Part shown: positions 25,011 to 36,624 of the stretch, piece by piece
Layout of the letters: every line of letters starts with the position of its first letter
Numbering within the stretch: position 1 is the first letter of the stretch
Source: Ypsolopha sequella
Taxonomy: Eukaryota > Arthropoda > Insecta > Lepidoptera > Ypsolophidae
NCBI GenBank assembly: GCA_934047225.1
Contig: OW203984.1
Span: forward strand, 2,799,201-2,863,200
Length of the DNA stretch: 64,000 bases
Direction of reading: 5' to 3'
The notes under the pieces: generated by a model
The model's input: the letters and a program-made list of their open reading frames with translations, nothing else
Told to the model about the DNA's origin: nothing
Database searches by the model: none
Translations under genes and position numbers: made by a program

Positions 25011-25984
25011 CCCTTTTTAGTAAAAGTCAAAATTTCAGCTCTTCGAAACCGTTTTCTATAAACATTTGCTATTTAAAAACAGTTCATTGCTATTTCTAGA
25101 CTAGTTCCAATATTTATTCTGGTAACTAAGAAGTGATTTTGTTTCTAAAGTAGGAGCCTGTTATCAACTATTAGGGCCTTAAGAAAAACGGGTTATGCTG
25201 AGATATAAAAGAAATACCTACGTACCTGTATGAAAATTTCTCAGAAATATTTTCTAGGCTTTTTATTTTTTGGAATTTTATTTTAAAAAAGTTAAGGGTT
25301 TTTTATACACGTACAAGTCAAGAAGTAGTAATTTCTAGCAACAGCGAATAATAAAATCCAATTTTATTTTACACTTTTGAAATACCTCTTTGTAAAGTTT
25401 ACAGAAAATGCAAACGCAAAGTCTTCCTTGAATACTTTTAAACTTAAAAAAGCCATCATAATACTGAATCAAGACTTTTTCTGAAATTAAAACGCATGTA
25501 TTTTTAATACCTGCTAGTAAAAAAATAAGTTTATAATTTGAATGATTTCTACGTGATCAAAAACTTCGTTTCAAAGCGAAGAAAACGATTCTAAAAAGAC
25601 AACTAATTTATTAAGGGGTCCCTAAGGTTTACTTGTTTGAAACCATTTAAAACCCTCCCCAGGAATCCCAGGTGTTAGATAACAAAGTTATGTGTGGTTG
25701 CAATGTGGTTCCCGGATGTGGGCCGGCCTTGCAGGGCCGCGACTGGGCCTCGCCTCGCCTCGCGGATATACGCACCAATTGCTACTTGCCACTTTACCTG
25801 GCCTCGACGTACTTGGGAGTTTGATAAAAACATGTACTCAGTAGCAACTCAGTATAACTGACAAACACGGACAAGTGTGAACTATTATAAAGCCAAAAAA
25901 AACAAATACAGGATGTAAAAAATAGGAAACACTAAATGAACCTACAGATAATCTTTACAGTTCTCATTATCGCTAAAACAATAA
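25011..25984. other. Intergenic, no gene seen
   Basis: AT-rich, with a short GC patch GGCCGGCCTTGCAGGGCCGC (25722) and CTCGCCTCGCCTCGCGG (25749). Confidence 0.4.
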
Positions 25985-26245
25985 ATACTGATATTTATTG
26001 TCTAAGATTGGCTCCATTTTAAGAAGAAAGAAGATTTAGGGACTAGAATAAAAAAAGGAATGCTTCGGTAGTTTGGACATGTAAAGAGGATGAATGAAAG
26101 TAGAATGTGGTGGAAAGAAATTTTTGGCAAGTCGAAGATAAAGCTCGACCAGGCCGCCCTCGAAGGACGTATGCCGACCAAATCATACTTAAGAGGGGCA
26201 AAGTCAAAAGTACAGACAGCAAACGAGATAAGTAACCAGGCCCAT
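25985..26245 (+). pseudogene. RTE-like LINE C-terminal remnant
   Basis: On + the frame resembles the conserved end of RTE-type ORFs: a GHVKRMNES-like stretch after CTTCGGTAGTTTGGACATG, then a GRPRR-like segment around 26130-26170. Frameshifts are present. The typical 3' end of the same kind lies at 26420-26545. Confidence 0.6.
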
Positions 26246-26394
26246 CGCAAACTATCCTAAGACCCACAAGTGAGCGATACATGAGATGTGAAATACTTGG
26301 TCTATATACACATATATGCACTATTTATTAAGTATTTTTATATCATCAATCACTCACTTGTCGAGCTTAGGATCAAAGTGTTTGCGTTGGGCCT

Positions 26395-26550
26395 GGTTAC
26401 TTATCTCGTTTGCTGTCTGTACTAGGAATAGAAAAGCTTGTATGACTAGACTTATGGATGCGGAAGAAGCAAAAGAGATGTGTCAGGATCGTAGCAGATA
26501 GAAATCTCTAGTCTCTGCCTACCGCTCTTGGAGACAGGCGTAAGAATAAG
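26395..26550 (+). repeat. RTE-like LINE 3' end
   Basis: The sequence encodes CMTRLMDAEEAKEMCQDRSR and then runs into AGAAATCTCTAGTCTCTGCC and a TAAGAATAAG tail. Related 3' pieces lie at 21150-21230 (+), 40495-40640 (-) and 57905-58025 (-). Confidence 0.6.
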
Positions 26551-27807
26551 AAAAATTTAATATGCCCAAACAAAATTCACATTTTACAATAGGTATTTAT
26601 TTATATTTTTTGAGGTAAAGTAAAATAGAATAATCACATGCGCGAGTATGTTTTTTGAAAAAATAAACTCAGTACGATCACTGAAGTACACATATACTAA
26701 TTTGAAAAGAAAAAAACATTAATTGACAAAATTTAAGTCACACAATATGAGCAAGCTCTAAATATATTAAAAACGTATTATATTCACGACAAATACATAA
26801 ATGGAGAGGTTATACTTCCAAACGTCAAAACAACATGTTTAAAAATGAGTAAGACCAATCTAAAGTAGACATATTTAATATAATAATCATAGGAGATAAG
26901 GTAAGCATCTAAAGAAATATAATCTTAAAAATTGTAGCATTTTTAGATTTTCGTAAACATTTTTTTTTTACTTAATTGACATTAACAGTTCTTTTTTATT
27001 ATTATTTATTATAAATTATGTTTGCTTTTGTGTACTTTTATAAATTTTTACTTTAGATGAATTTTAGTTTTATAATATTTTTGTTTTACTTTAAGAAAAT
27101 CTTATTAATGTAATAATGAATAATAAATATAAGTAAAAATATTAATTTAATTTGTAATGAAATTGAGGTACCGTTTTCTTAATAATAAAAAACCTATATA
27201 TAAATACAATCGTATTTTGTGGAACTGTAACATCATTTGAGACATTGGGACACGAGTGCTTGTTTTTACAATAAATGTTTTTTTACGAGTGTCCCAGTGT
27301 CTAATTATGTTTAGTTGCACCCTATACTTTATGTACGACTACGACCATCAAAAATATCGCCTTTATTTATAATATTGTCAACTAACAATTTCACGAAAAC
27401 TGAGAAGATATTCGTTCATGAACCTCGGGTGCATCGTTCTGGTAAAGCTGCCTTGAAGGCCAATCAAGATAAAGGGGGCGTGGCTTTAAAAATAAGGTCG
27501 GGATTATTTCTCGTCTCTATTGTTGATTGCGTCTGTAGCGGTTTTATAATAAATTGGGCCAATCGCAGCGCAGAGTCACGGTGTTATAATGTAATATTAT
27601 AACATCGGATTAAACTAGGTACTTATGAAACTGCTTTTGATGTTGAAATTGGAAATTGGTTTTTATTCAACAGGTCACACATATTTAAAATACATACAAG
27701 TTGCTTAACCGATGTTAGTGGAAACCGTTGAAAAGGTCAGTGACTCAACTTTTGTCCCCAAAGCCAAGAGCAAAGAGGATGCTGTTATTCTGTCACCGCC
27801 TAAATAT
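26551..27807. other. Intergenic, no gene seen
   Basis: AT-rich; includes the inverted repeat at 27238-27303. An open frame at 27315-27602 has no recognisable motif. Confidence 0.4.
27238..27303. repeat. Imperfect inverted repeat
   Basis: AGACATTGGGACACGAGTG and CGAGTGTCCCAGTGTCTA are inverted around an AT-rich loop of about 30 bp. Possibly the ends of a very short MITE. Confidence 0.5.
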
Positions 27808-27860
27808 CATCACGACATCTAACCCTGAGGAGGTATCAAAGGTGTTCCTAGTGTGAACAC
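27808..27860 (-). mobile_element. SINE 3' fragment
   Basis: CATCACGACATCTAACCCTG and GGTATCAAAGGTGTTCCTAG match the inverted SINE 3' end. Confidence 0.5.
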
Positions 27861-29589
27861 ACTTACTAGAACAGTCTCTTAATAAATTGGTTGTTTTTAT
27901 ACCGATTCGAGCTACACATTGTACGTAGTACATTATTGCACTGACCATAACTAAGAATACATAAATAGACATAATACAAAAGAAAATGATGCAGAGCATA
28001 TTATATTCAAAAACATTTTAAATTTGCACAGTTTGTCGAGTAATCAAAATACGGCACACGTACATCATGTAGTACCTGCTTTACCAATCAATAAAGCTAC
28101 GACAACCTTGCCCTGGGACGACTTTGACCCACATAGGACCCACGGTACCACTTTTGCTTTTAAAGCTCTCGAATGTTTGCCCAAATAGCGGCCAATTAGC
28201 TGTTATTATGCGTCTCGAACTTGAACGTTTACTAGACAGTCACAACCTGTGTTTATGATAATTTTATGCATAATATAATATGTATTTTTTTTGTTGCATT
28301 AATTATTTAACAGAAATGCCTTTGTGTTAAATTGTACATTACTTCCATTTTTATTCAAATTATTTATGAATGTGTCTTAATGAGAATAAAATAACAAGAA
28401 ATTTAAGTTTAGGAGGTACAGAGGCATGAAATTATAATGTTAATGCATATGTATCTATGGATATATGTATTTTACTCTGCTGTTTACATATAATTTTGAG
28501 AAAATGATGTACACCATTCACAAATATATTATAATTAGAAATGTATACAATCGTATTTTGATGAACAATTTTAGGGAAAAAATTTAAAGGAAAACTTTGT
28601 GTATTTGTAGTCAGTAAAAAGTAAAACAGCGGGCCTATTGTGTATCTCTAGTTGCCTTCTGGACTGGGTGTCTATCATCAAAAACATAGATATACTATCG
28701 AATTCCGATGTCCTAAGGATATTTTCGCACTTGAAGTGACGAGACAGATTGTTAATAGTTCAATACCCACTAAAGGCAATTTTGAAATTTCAGTTTTTAG
28801 CTATGTTTTTGATGATAGGCACCTCGTGCAGTTGGCAACTAAAGATACAGAATAGGGGGGCTGGATTCATGGATCAGGTGAAAGATAAAGTAGATGTCGT
28901 GCGTGTCGTATCCAGAAGTTAAAGAAAAGGCGGAGTGCAGAAGTGAATGGAGAGGACTCCACTGACAAGTGTTAAATGTTCTGAGGACAAGTGCACAGCT
29001 CTTAAGAGCGGTTTCGCAGCCGGTTTGTTAAAAACCCGTCTTTTTTAATCCAAATTAAATGATCTAAGTGAAACTGCTAAAATATTACAAATAAAATGGA
29101 TAAACTTTACGATTGCCATCATTGTGTCAATTATATTTAGGTCCAAATAGTTTAAAATACTAGAAGTTTGGAACGAGTTAGTAATAAAAACCAACATAAT
29201 GGTCATAGAACCAATAAAAAGACGTGAGACCAACTCGTCCCGGAGGTCACCCGAATCAGGTTTAGGTAAAACCACAGGTCTATTTACGTTTTATTTCTGC
29301 ATTAGAGACCAGTTAGTACTTGAGTAGTCTCTGGAACGTCCATAGCAGTTCTTAAAACCACCTGCGTAATAGTGATAATCGTACAAAAAGTTTATACCGT
29401 AGCAAGTGGCTGAGTGTACTGTACAAGTGCACTCTTTCGGCGTGACATAAACACTTGGGTTTTTTCTACTACTATTGTAAAAGGTTTTTAAGTTTTGAGA
29501 ATACTTTTTATACGAACGCCACCGAGTTACACGGTGGACCCTCTGGTTGTGGTGCTTTTTGTTCGGAAATGTGAGGAAACTTTTTTACA
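27861..29589. other. Intergenic, no gene apart from the MITE
   Basis: Besides the MITE at 28641-28849 I see AT-rich, non-coding sequence only. Confidence 0.4.
28641..28849. mobile_element. 209-bp MITE with 46-bp terminal inverted repeats
   Basis: TGTATCTCTAGTTGCCTTCT at the left against AGTTGGCAACTAAAGATACA at the right. Both run to TATCATCAAAAACA and its inverse. Related DNA lies at 17680-18035. Confidence 0.85.
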
Positions 29590-29785
29590 GGATACTAGCT
29601 TTGCCCACGGCTTCTCCCGAGCTTATTTAGTTTCCATTTTTCCGGGATAAAAAGTATAGGTAGCCTATATCACTCTCCGACCCATTAACTATCTCTATGG
29701 AAAAAATCACGTCGATCCGTTGCTGCGTGAAATAAGGACAAACAAACAAACCCACAAACACACTTTAACATTTATAATAGGAATA
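29590..29785 (+). repeat. Degraded retroposon 3' region
   Basis: ATACTAGCTTTGCCCACGGC, the TCCGGGATAAAAAGTATAGG block and ACAAACAAACCCACAAACAC follow the pattern of a very common insect retroposon 3' UTR. Similar starts occur at 35905 and 47500. Confidence 0.55.
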
Positions 29786-29936
29786 CGGATGAATGAATAA
29801 CTTTGCACATATCCAAATGGTACCAAAGTCATTACTTCTATGAACACACAAATTCATATTTGAATTGTAACAAAGTGATAAATTTCAAATTAAGAGGCGC
29901 CATCACATGTAAACCTCCATACAAATGCTATCAGAA

Positions 29937-30504
29937 AATTGTGAGGTGTCTATGGAATGTTATTAAAATATTTGAGACTGAGTGTATTGACATTATCTAG
30001 ATCTTTATTGTACACAGAAACACGAACACAAATTGTGAGGTGTCTATGGAATGTTATTAAAATATTTGAGACTGAGTGTATTGACATTATCTAGATCTTT
30101 ATTGTACACAGAAACACGGACACAAATTGTGAGGTGTCTATGGAATGTTATTAAAATATTTGAGACTGAGTGTATTGACATTATCTAGATCTTTATTGTA
30201 CACAGAAACACGAACACAAATTGTGAGGTGTCTATGGAATGTTATTAAAATATTTGAGACTGAGTGTATTGACATTATCTAGATCTTTATTGTACACAGA
30301 AACACGAACACAAATTGTGAGGTGTCTATGGAATGTTATTAAAATATTTGAGACTGAGTGTATTGACATTATCTAGATCTTTATTGTACACAGAAACACG
30401 AACACAAATTGTGAGGTGTCTATGGAATGTTATTAAAATATTTGAGACTGAGTGTATTGACATTATCTAGATCTTTATTGTACACAGAAACACGGACACA
30501 AATA
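29937..30504 (+). repeat. 94-bp tandem repeat, 6 copies
   Basis: Units start with GTGAGGTGTCTATGGAATG at 29941, 30035, 30129, 30223, 30317 and 30411. Copies differ only by CGAACAC/CGGACAC. Each unit ends with TTTATTGTACACAGAAACAC, the reversed tail of a LINE 3' end that continues beyond the array (30505-30600). The unit therefore spans the edge of a retroposon. Confidence 0.95.
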
Positions 30505-30620
30505 GCTACAGTAAAAGGTAACGTACATATGGGTGAGCTTATCCCTAATAGGAGATTTCTTACAGCAAACCATTAAGGAAACGATTAAAATTTAAATAAG
30601 ATTTATCATCACATGTCTTA
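30505..30620 (-). repeat. Inverted LINE 3' tail
   Basis: GGGTGAGCTTATCCCTAATA and GATTTCTTACAGCAAACCA match the tail type at 38835-38945 and 9290. It continues out of the 94-bp array. Confidence 0.5.
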
Positions 30621-32143
30621 CAAAAATAAACCTAAATAAAAAATAATTATTTAAGATATATAATAATGCTATATAATAATAATGTACTTAATTCTATTAT
30701 CAGATAAAATACAGACCATAAAAATACATATAATTTAATAAATCTATGTTCAAATGGAACGAAAAATCGTTAAATTTGAGTAATATCTTAACAACAAACC
30801 TCTATAATACGTAAATTTAACGGTTTTTTACCAAAAGTGTAGCCGAAAGTGCTTTTATTATTTCGGGTAAAATCAAAAATTAAAACGTTTTAAACATCGA
30901 AAATGTTATCTAGATTAATAATAACCAAAAATAATGTTTGAAAACGTCCGCAGTCTTGCCATAATCATGTTTTTCCTGAAACAAGTTTTAAATTTTGCAC
31001 CCGCGACGAAATCGGCATTCGCAGTTTTCAATGGAACAATGCATTTTATAGTAAAATGAAACAGTATGCCATTTGGCCGCGCCCACAACTGAGTTAGTCG
31101 CGTCATGATGTCTGCTCTTAATTATGGGTATGTTTGTTTATTTGTGCGGTTTCACCTAACCTTTTTATCTAAATTAAGTTTTAAATCTGTATTCAGTTTG
31201 ACTATCGCTGATCGCACCACGACCACATTACTCATTCATAGAAGCAACTTTCATCACAAAGTTAATAAAAATACAAATATAAATAAATAAATAAAAGTTA
31301 TGGAATTAAAAATCAGTGTCTTTCATTGGAGTGGTGTTTGTGTGCACGCGCACGTCTCCGGCGCTAAAGTTCAAGGTCATCGCGAGCAGCCGCGACCTTG
31401 GGCTGTCATTGCTCCGTCCTTTCGAATGCCGAATTAGCTATTTTATAATTATTATCTATACGTTATTTTGGTCGCTAATCTAATGCTATATTTAATTTTT
31501 AATATCAACTGAAATTATTTAAATCAAATCATAATGTAAAATAATCAAAAAGACAATTTTAACGCGACTAGGTTTTTTTTTATATAAAATGGATATTAAC
31601 ATTTGATCCGGGTTACGAAGCCAACTTCATATTAATAGGTCGTAGCAGGAATATTCAGCGTAGGCTTTTCGTAGCGCACGTGTAAGACGCGTAGACCCCG
31701 TCTACGGCTACAACTTTCGTAGACGGCCCGCTCGGCGACACTCCAATGCTTTGTTTCTTTGGCCCACATTCGAGTGACTTAAGCTGAATTTTTCACAGTT
31801 TCCCCTATTATTTTATGTTTTGAATACGCTATGTTACCCACATTAAAAATCTTTAAAACATTTCTGTACAAACCACGCAGTCTCAAGGCCGTTTTAAAGT
31901 AATTTAGCCACGCTTTTCATTTACAACGCGAAAAATTAACTTTCTGACTGCAAAACGATAACGACGAGTACTCAGAGAGCACAAATATGTCGCTTAATCA
32001 AACTAGGTGTCAAGTCATTACGTAGGAGGGAGACGGAAAGATCCACAAAACGGCTAGTCAAACAGAGAGGCGAGTTTATAGCAACAAGTCTTTCAGTCGT
32101 GGAGGGTGGGTAAGGAGAGGGGGGCTGACGCGTTATCGTAGTA
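30621..32143. other. Upstream flank of TENT5
   Basis: Turns progressively CpG-rich toward the promoter. It includes the receptor half-sites at 31371-31400, a CACGTG E-box near 31678 and repeated CGTAGAC/GTCTACG words at 31686-31730. No coding frame is supported. Confidence 0.4.
31371..31400. promoter_or_regulatory. Inverted nuclear-receptor half-sites upstream of TENT5
   Basis: TCAAGGTCA at 31371-31379 is an exact extended half-site of the kind bound by FTZ-F1/ERR-type monomeric nuclear receptors. It is followed on the opposite strand by CAAGGTCGC (read as GCGACCTTG at 31392-31400). The pair is in a GC-rich patch about 800 bp upstream of the proposed start site. Function is inferred from motif only. 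Confidence 0.3.
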
Positions 32144-32226
32144 TGACGTCAAGCCCCTTTCACTGTTCCGTTGGTCTACTCGCTCGCGTCAGTCAGTCCG
32201 CGAGACTCTGCCATAGCGTGAGGACG
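32144..32226 (+). promoter_or_regulatory. Inferred core promoter of the TENT5 gene (CRE, initiator, DPE)
   Basis: A perfect TGACGTCA (CRE/ATF-type site) lies at 32144-32151. Two overlapping TCAGT initiators follow at 32189-32197. Taking the A at 32195 as +1 (TCAGTC, matching the arthropod initiator TCAKTY), the pentamer GGACG at 32222-32226 starts at exactly +28 and fits the DPE consensus RGWYV. No TATA box is obvious at -30. The setting is a GC-rich, CpG-containing island within AT-rich DNA. The predicted leader would run from 32195 to 32371 (177 nt). This is motif reading, not measured transcription. Confidence 0.5.
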
Positions 32227-32230
32227 TCTC

Positions 32231-32272
32231 ATGCATTGTGCATTGCCGCAATCCGAATCACGCGTCCATTGA
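32231..32272 (+). other. Short upstream ORF in the predicted TENT5 leader
   Basis: An ATG at 32231 opens a 13-codon frame closed by TGA at 32270-32272, about 100 nt before the proposed main start. It is the only ATG between the predicted start site (32195) and 32372. Its context is weak (CTCATGC), so leaky scanning would be expected. It is only relevant if transcription starts upstream of it. Confidence 0.3.
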
Positions 32273-32371
32273 ACACCCACGACGCGCTTTCCAGTCGGGA
32301 TTCCGCACGCAAACGGTCCGATCGCGCTTGGCCTTCGTGCGATTCCTGAACCTTCTGAAAGACGGTCAACC

Positions 32372-32443
32372 ATGGGGGTCATCAAAGTTATCCCGGACAC
32401 AGCCTCCCTCATCTCCGCGTGTGACTTACTTGACGATATGAAG
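32372..32443 (+). CDS. Tent5: TENT5/FAM46 poly(A) polymerase, inferred first coding exon
   Basis: The ATG at 32372 sits in a good initiation context (TCAACCATGG) and opens 24 codons reading MGVIKVIPDT...LLDDMK. They end at AAG followed by GTACGT, a strong splice donor at 32444. The exon ends in phase 0 and the acceptor before the large downstream exon (TTTCAG|AGT at 49238/49239) is also phase 0, so the two join without a shift into [12 protein letters not shown]. The initiator/DPE promoter lies just upstream. I do not recognise the 24-residue peptide itself. Assignment rests on position, strand, phase and splice signals. Additional small exons inside the 16.8-kb intron cannot be excluded. Confidence 0.65.
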
Positions 32444-33964
32444 GTACGTGATCTGTGCTGCGCGGACCTTGAAATTGCGTTACTAACGTTGTTTTTGCGT
32501 AATACGCACAAGCGTTAATTACATATATAATATAATATAAAATAATAGGTTATGCAGCCAAATTCATACTGAAGACTCGATGTGGTCGGTATCAAGGTAT
32601 GATGACCCTTTTTGGGAAATTCAAAAATGTTTTTGTTTGTCCCTACAAGTGCAAGCCCAGACAAATTTTTTTAATTTCAGATTTCACAAACAATTTGATT
32701 GATCCGTAATACTGTTCACTTGCCAAGCCTCCAGCTGTAAAAATTAATGTCACTATATCGGTTGTATCTCGTTTTGATATATCACGTTTTTAACTAAACA
32801 AGTAAATAAAAACGCTTTATACTCATATTTTGTATAACATTATTAAGATCTGATGCTACATTGCCATTCCGAAATGCTCCAAATAATTTTACGGTTACCG
32901 TTCATTGTGAGTTTTAAGTTTTAAGTTAAAACATAAAAAGAGAAAGATATTTGGCATATCTTATAATAAAACAATACTAAAAGAATTTTTCTTAAACAGC
33001 TTACCATAAATAAGACTTCTTTATCTCTTAGACAAACTAAATCCGTCTTATCTGAAGCAAAGATGATTCTATTTCTGAAGTGGGCTAGTTACCTGTCGAA
33101 AGCCAATTAGTGTTGAATGGTTCTAGTTTTAGTTCTGTGTGGCTAGCATGCGTCATAAATACAGCGTCTAGTCTATCTAACCTATTTGCGTTCTCACGAA
33201 TACCGCGATTGTCAATGTGCCAGACAGCGAGTATGATGAAAAGACACTGTATCGACGGAGCGTACTAGACCCCCTGCAGTGCGATGCGCCAGCGCAACTC
33301 GAGCGAGCGTCTTATCTATTTCTGATCTACATTCTTTGATAAATACTTGCAAACCTTGCACCGATGCTTGCTTCCTTATTTCTTGAAATAGGTAACTTTA
33401 AATTATTTTTTTCTAAAGGCAGCGTTTTCGGCAAAATTTGGTAATTATATTCGTACTGAAGCGTCATTTACATTTTCGTCAGTACAGTGGCGAGTTTAGT
33501 TCCAACAGAACACTAATCACCATTTTATTTCATTTCTGCCTGGGACAAAGCTGGTAAACTGAAGTAGATGGATGGTGCTCTGTGGTAAGTTGGTAACTAA
33601 ACTTTCCACTCTACTTACCGAAGTGTAAATGAGACTTTATTTCGTGGCATTTACTTAACCTTCACAACTTACTGGTCGAATATGAAAAGTTAACGATGAA
33701 TGATGAATATTTTACAATAAAGATTGATTGAAAAGATACTGAGCGAGACAATAAACCATAAAAATGAAAAGAAAGATCACGTTGTTATTTGTGACGTTAA
33801 CGGCCGATAAGTTGAATGAAAATTGTAATAAATACGGTCAATTTATTATAACTGATGCCGTGAAAAATCACGATAAATAAATTTTATTCGTTGAATTGGA
33901 AGCATGAATTAACTTATAAGTTGGTTTTCACTATAAGTAGTTTGGTTATGATTATTAACGCCCA

Positions 33965-34122
33965 TTTGTGCCCGAGGAATGGCAATATATAGGGCTCATC
34001 ACCCATCACGTTGGGACGCAATAATCCTCGGTGAAACACGGGTGTACCAAGCGTGAGCTATGACTTTCACAATTCACACTTAGGAACACCTCTGACACCA
34101 CCTTGGGCTTCCATGTCGTAAC
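33965..34122 (+). mobile_element. SINE 3' portion
   Basis: ATAGGGCTCATCACCCATCA to TTCCATGTCGTAAC, inside the TENT5 intron in the sense direction. Confidence 0.7.
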
Positions 34123-35904
34123 ATTTTTTTTTTAATATACAAATCTTGTAGGCGTAGCGGTCACCATGCCCGCGACGCGTCAAACAGGACAAGCGAGGCG
34201 TTTTCCCCGCAGGAAAAGTCCTGTCCTGCAGCAGGCATGACATTTTTTACGTCACTATTCCAGCCAACCACAAATCACAAAGCGTATTTAATTTAATTTA
34301 ATTTTATATATTTATTAACAAAAATCCACATCAATACAAATTGTATTAACTTAAAAATGTTATTTGTAGGTACTGCCAATAATACAATGTATTATTACCG
34401 GGAACAGGATACTTATTTCATTTTATAACATACAATGACAAAAAACACAAGACTCAGCAAAACAGTGAAGGACGTATAAAGGTGTGTGTGTTGTATATGA
34501 ATAAGTGTGACAGGGTCTGCATGAGTGTGCGTGTTTATGTGTGATTCTCACTGAGTGAATGCAATCACAAACGACTCGATAAAAAAGTAAAAACCAAGAA
34601 ATAAGCAACCACCTAGTACATGATGGAAAAATTAAATGTTTGTTCAATAGTAAGGTGATATATGTGATATGCTTTCCGGAAACATTTCCTTAGCAAGAGT
34701 ATATTAGTCTTTCGGGTGCACTAGAAAGTAATATGAGAGTTTTATAAATGTTATAAGCATGAAAAGAAAAGGTGACATTTTAGATCACTCTTGCAGCCAA
34801 TCTCTAATTGTGCCAAAATTTGCGGAGCATTTAAAAAATACTTCATTAAAAATCATACATAAATGCGTTCCAGATGCTTCTTAGTTTACTCGCAAAGACA
34901 AAGAATTTCTTGGTACGGAAATGTCTCCGTACAACATCACATATGGCTGGTTGGCTAGTATAATGACGTAAAAAAATTCGTGCCAGTTTCAGAACTAGCT
35001 GCTTATTACTGGAGCCGAGCAAGGGCGAGTAAGTTCGAGTGGTAACGGAAGTATATTTGTGACACGATTAGTATGTTTATCAGAATCCTACGTGAGGCTA
35101 GTTGCATTCTTATCTATAGAATGTCTTCAATTTCAAACGTTATCAGTAATTTCAGAAAAATTACACTTTTCCTTTATCAAATCGTAGGCCTTGGAATTCG
35201 AAAACAATAACATTTTGTTTATGGTTTTTATCTATACCAGCTGCCCGTGACATTGATTATTTATTTCTTAGATAACATATAAATTTTGATAAAATGAAAA
35301 TTATTAAGTGTAGGTGACTTCTAGAAAGTATCATAATGTATGCATCATTATTAATATATTATAATTTCGTACTTGAATTAAAATATTAAATAAAGACCGA
35401 AGACACTTAAACGGCAGTCCATTCCACCCACTTACAAACTAAATGTGATTCTTAGCAGTTGTAACAAAAAAATCGGCCAACAATAGTGCAATAACACGGA
35501 TAATGTTTAAATTTGTAATATTCAGACATGCGCAGATCGCGGCTGATCAAACAAAATTACTTGCGCATTTACTTTATGCTATGAAAAATATAGACTTCGT
35601 GCCACCCGTGGAGAAGTCCTTATGTATGTTGGAATATGAACCAAAATTCGTTAATACTTATTTGATGGAACGGGCGCTACCTTCGACAATATTCGGTTCG
35701 GAGGTAGACTACTTCTTCATAATTAAGTAATCTTAATGCTCACATTGCTCACTGACGTAAGCTTACAGTGCTATTATTATGACGCAGTATTTTTATCTCA
35801 GCTGTTTTGTTCTCGAATTGACACGTGATTTAATAATAAAACGGTGATAAAAAAGCTTTAGCACGCGATCGCCAAAATCGTTCGACAAACAGGATATTGT
35901 TGAC

Positions 35905-36335
35905 AAGTTTTTGCCCACAGCATCGCCCGCGTAGTTTCCTTTTATAGAACCTTTTTTTTTCCAAGTAATGATTTTAGATATATATAGTGTTTGTTAGCCA
36001 CAATCTATCCTCAGTAAAAGTTTGATAAAGATCCATTTATAGGATGCAAATAAACCGACTTTCGATTCTTGCCCTATCTATATTTGAGTTTAGCGTATTC
36101 GTTATTGATATTTTATTATTTCTGCTATTGTAACTAGCGGTCGCCCAACAGTGTTGCTCGCATGCATCCCGTTTCTCTCGATCCTGTAAGAATTTATTGA
36201 AATCCCTTATTTGCGGATGTCTACGTAAAACATGAATCCTACAGTCCAAATTTCATGTTTCTAGAACCAACCGTTTGGTCTAAGCATTAATACATCAGTG
36301 TGTCAGTCGGGGTATTATTTTATATACATAGATAT
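35905..36335 (+). repeat. Degraded retroposon 3' region
   Basis: TTTTGCCCACAGCATCGCCC opens it. 36195-36290 contains GATGTCTACGTAAAA and CCAACCGTTTGGTCTAAGCA, the single-copy counterpart of the 38-bp minisatellite unit at 5.1 kb. Confidence 0.55.
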
Positions 36336-36591
36336 GTTTTCTGAGAAACAGAACTAGTGTAGTTCGATGTGAACCTAATTGACACCGTACACGATTTTTT
36401 CAATGGTGTAAATTTTTACAAGTTTTTGCAAGTACAAGCGACATAAATATAAAAGTAAACTTCCAACACAATACTACCAAGCAAGTTGTGAGACGTACTC
36501 GTACTATACAATGCGTGCAGAACACTCAAACTTATCGTTCGTGCGTGCAACCACCTTGATATTACAAGTGTAGCATTTTCTAATATCACGG

Positions 36592-36624
36592 ATGCGGCGG
36601 CGGTTCGGCAGCGCGGCGCGGGCG
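36592..36624 (+). other. Possible alternative first exon in a CpG-rich patch
   Basis: In a short GC-rich island (about 36585-36690) an ATG at 36592 is followed by ten codons (MRRRFGSAARA) and then GTATGT, a good donor at 36625, in phase 0. It would splice in frame to the TENT5 exon at 49239. No other support exists; chance is quite possible. Confidence 0.15.

Noticed and set aside
32143..32511. Longer frames overlapping the TENT5 promoter and first exon on both strands
   Set aside because: They cross the predicted start site, use other frames or non-ATG starts, and are expected in CpG-rich DNA.
35503..35730. 75-codon + frame with varied composition
   Set aside because: No family motif, no splice or promoter support. 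Left unannotated though it may deserve a similarity search.
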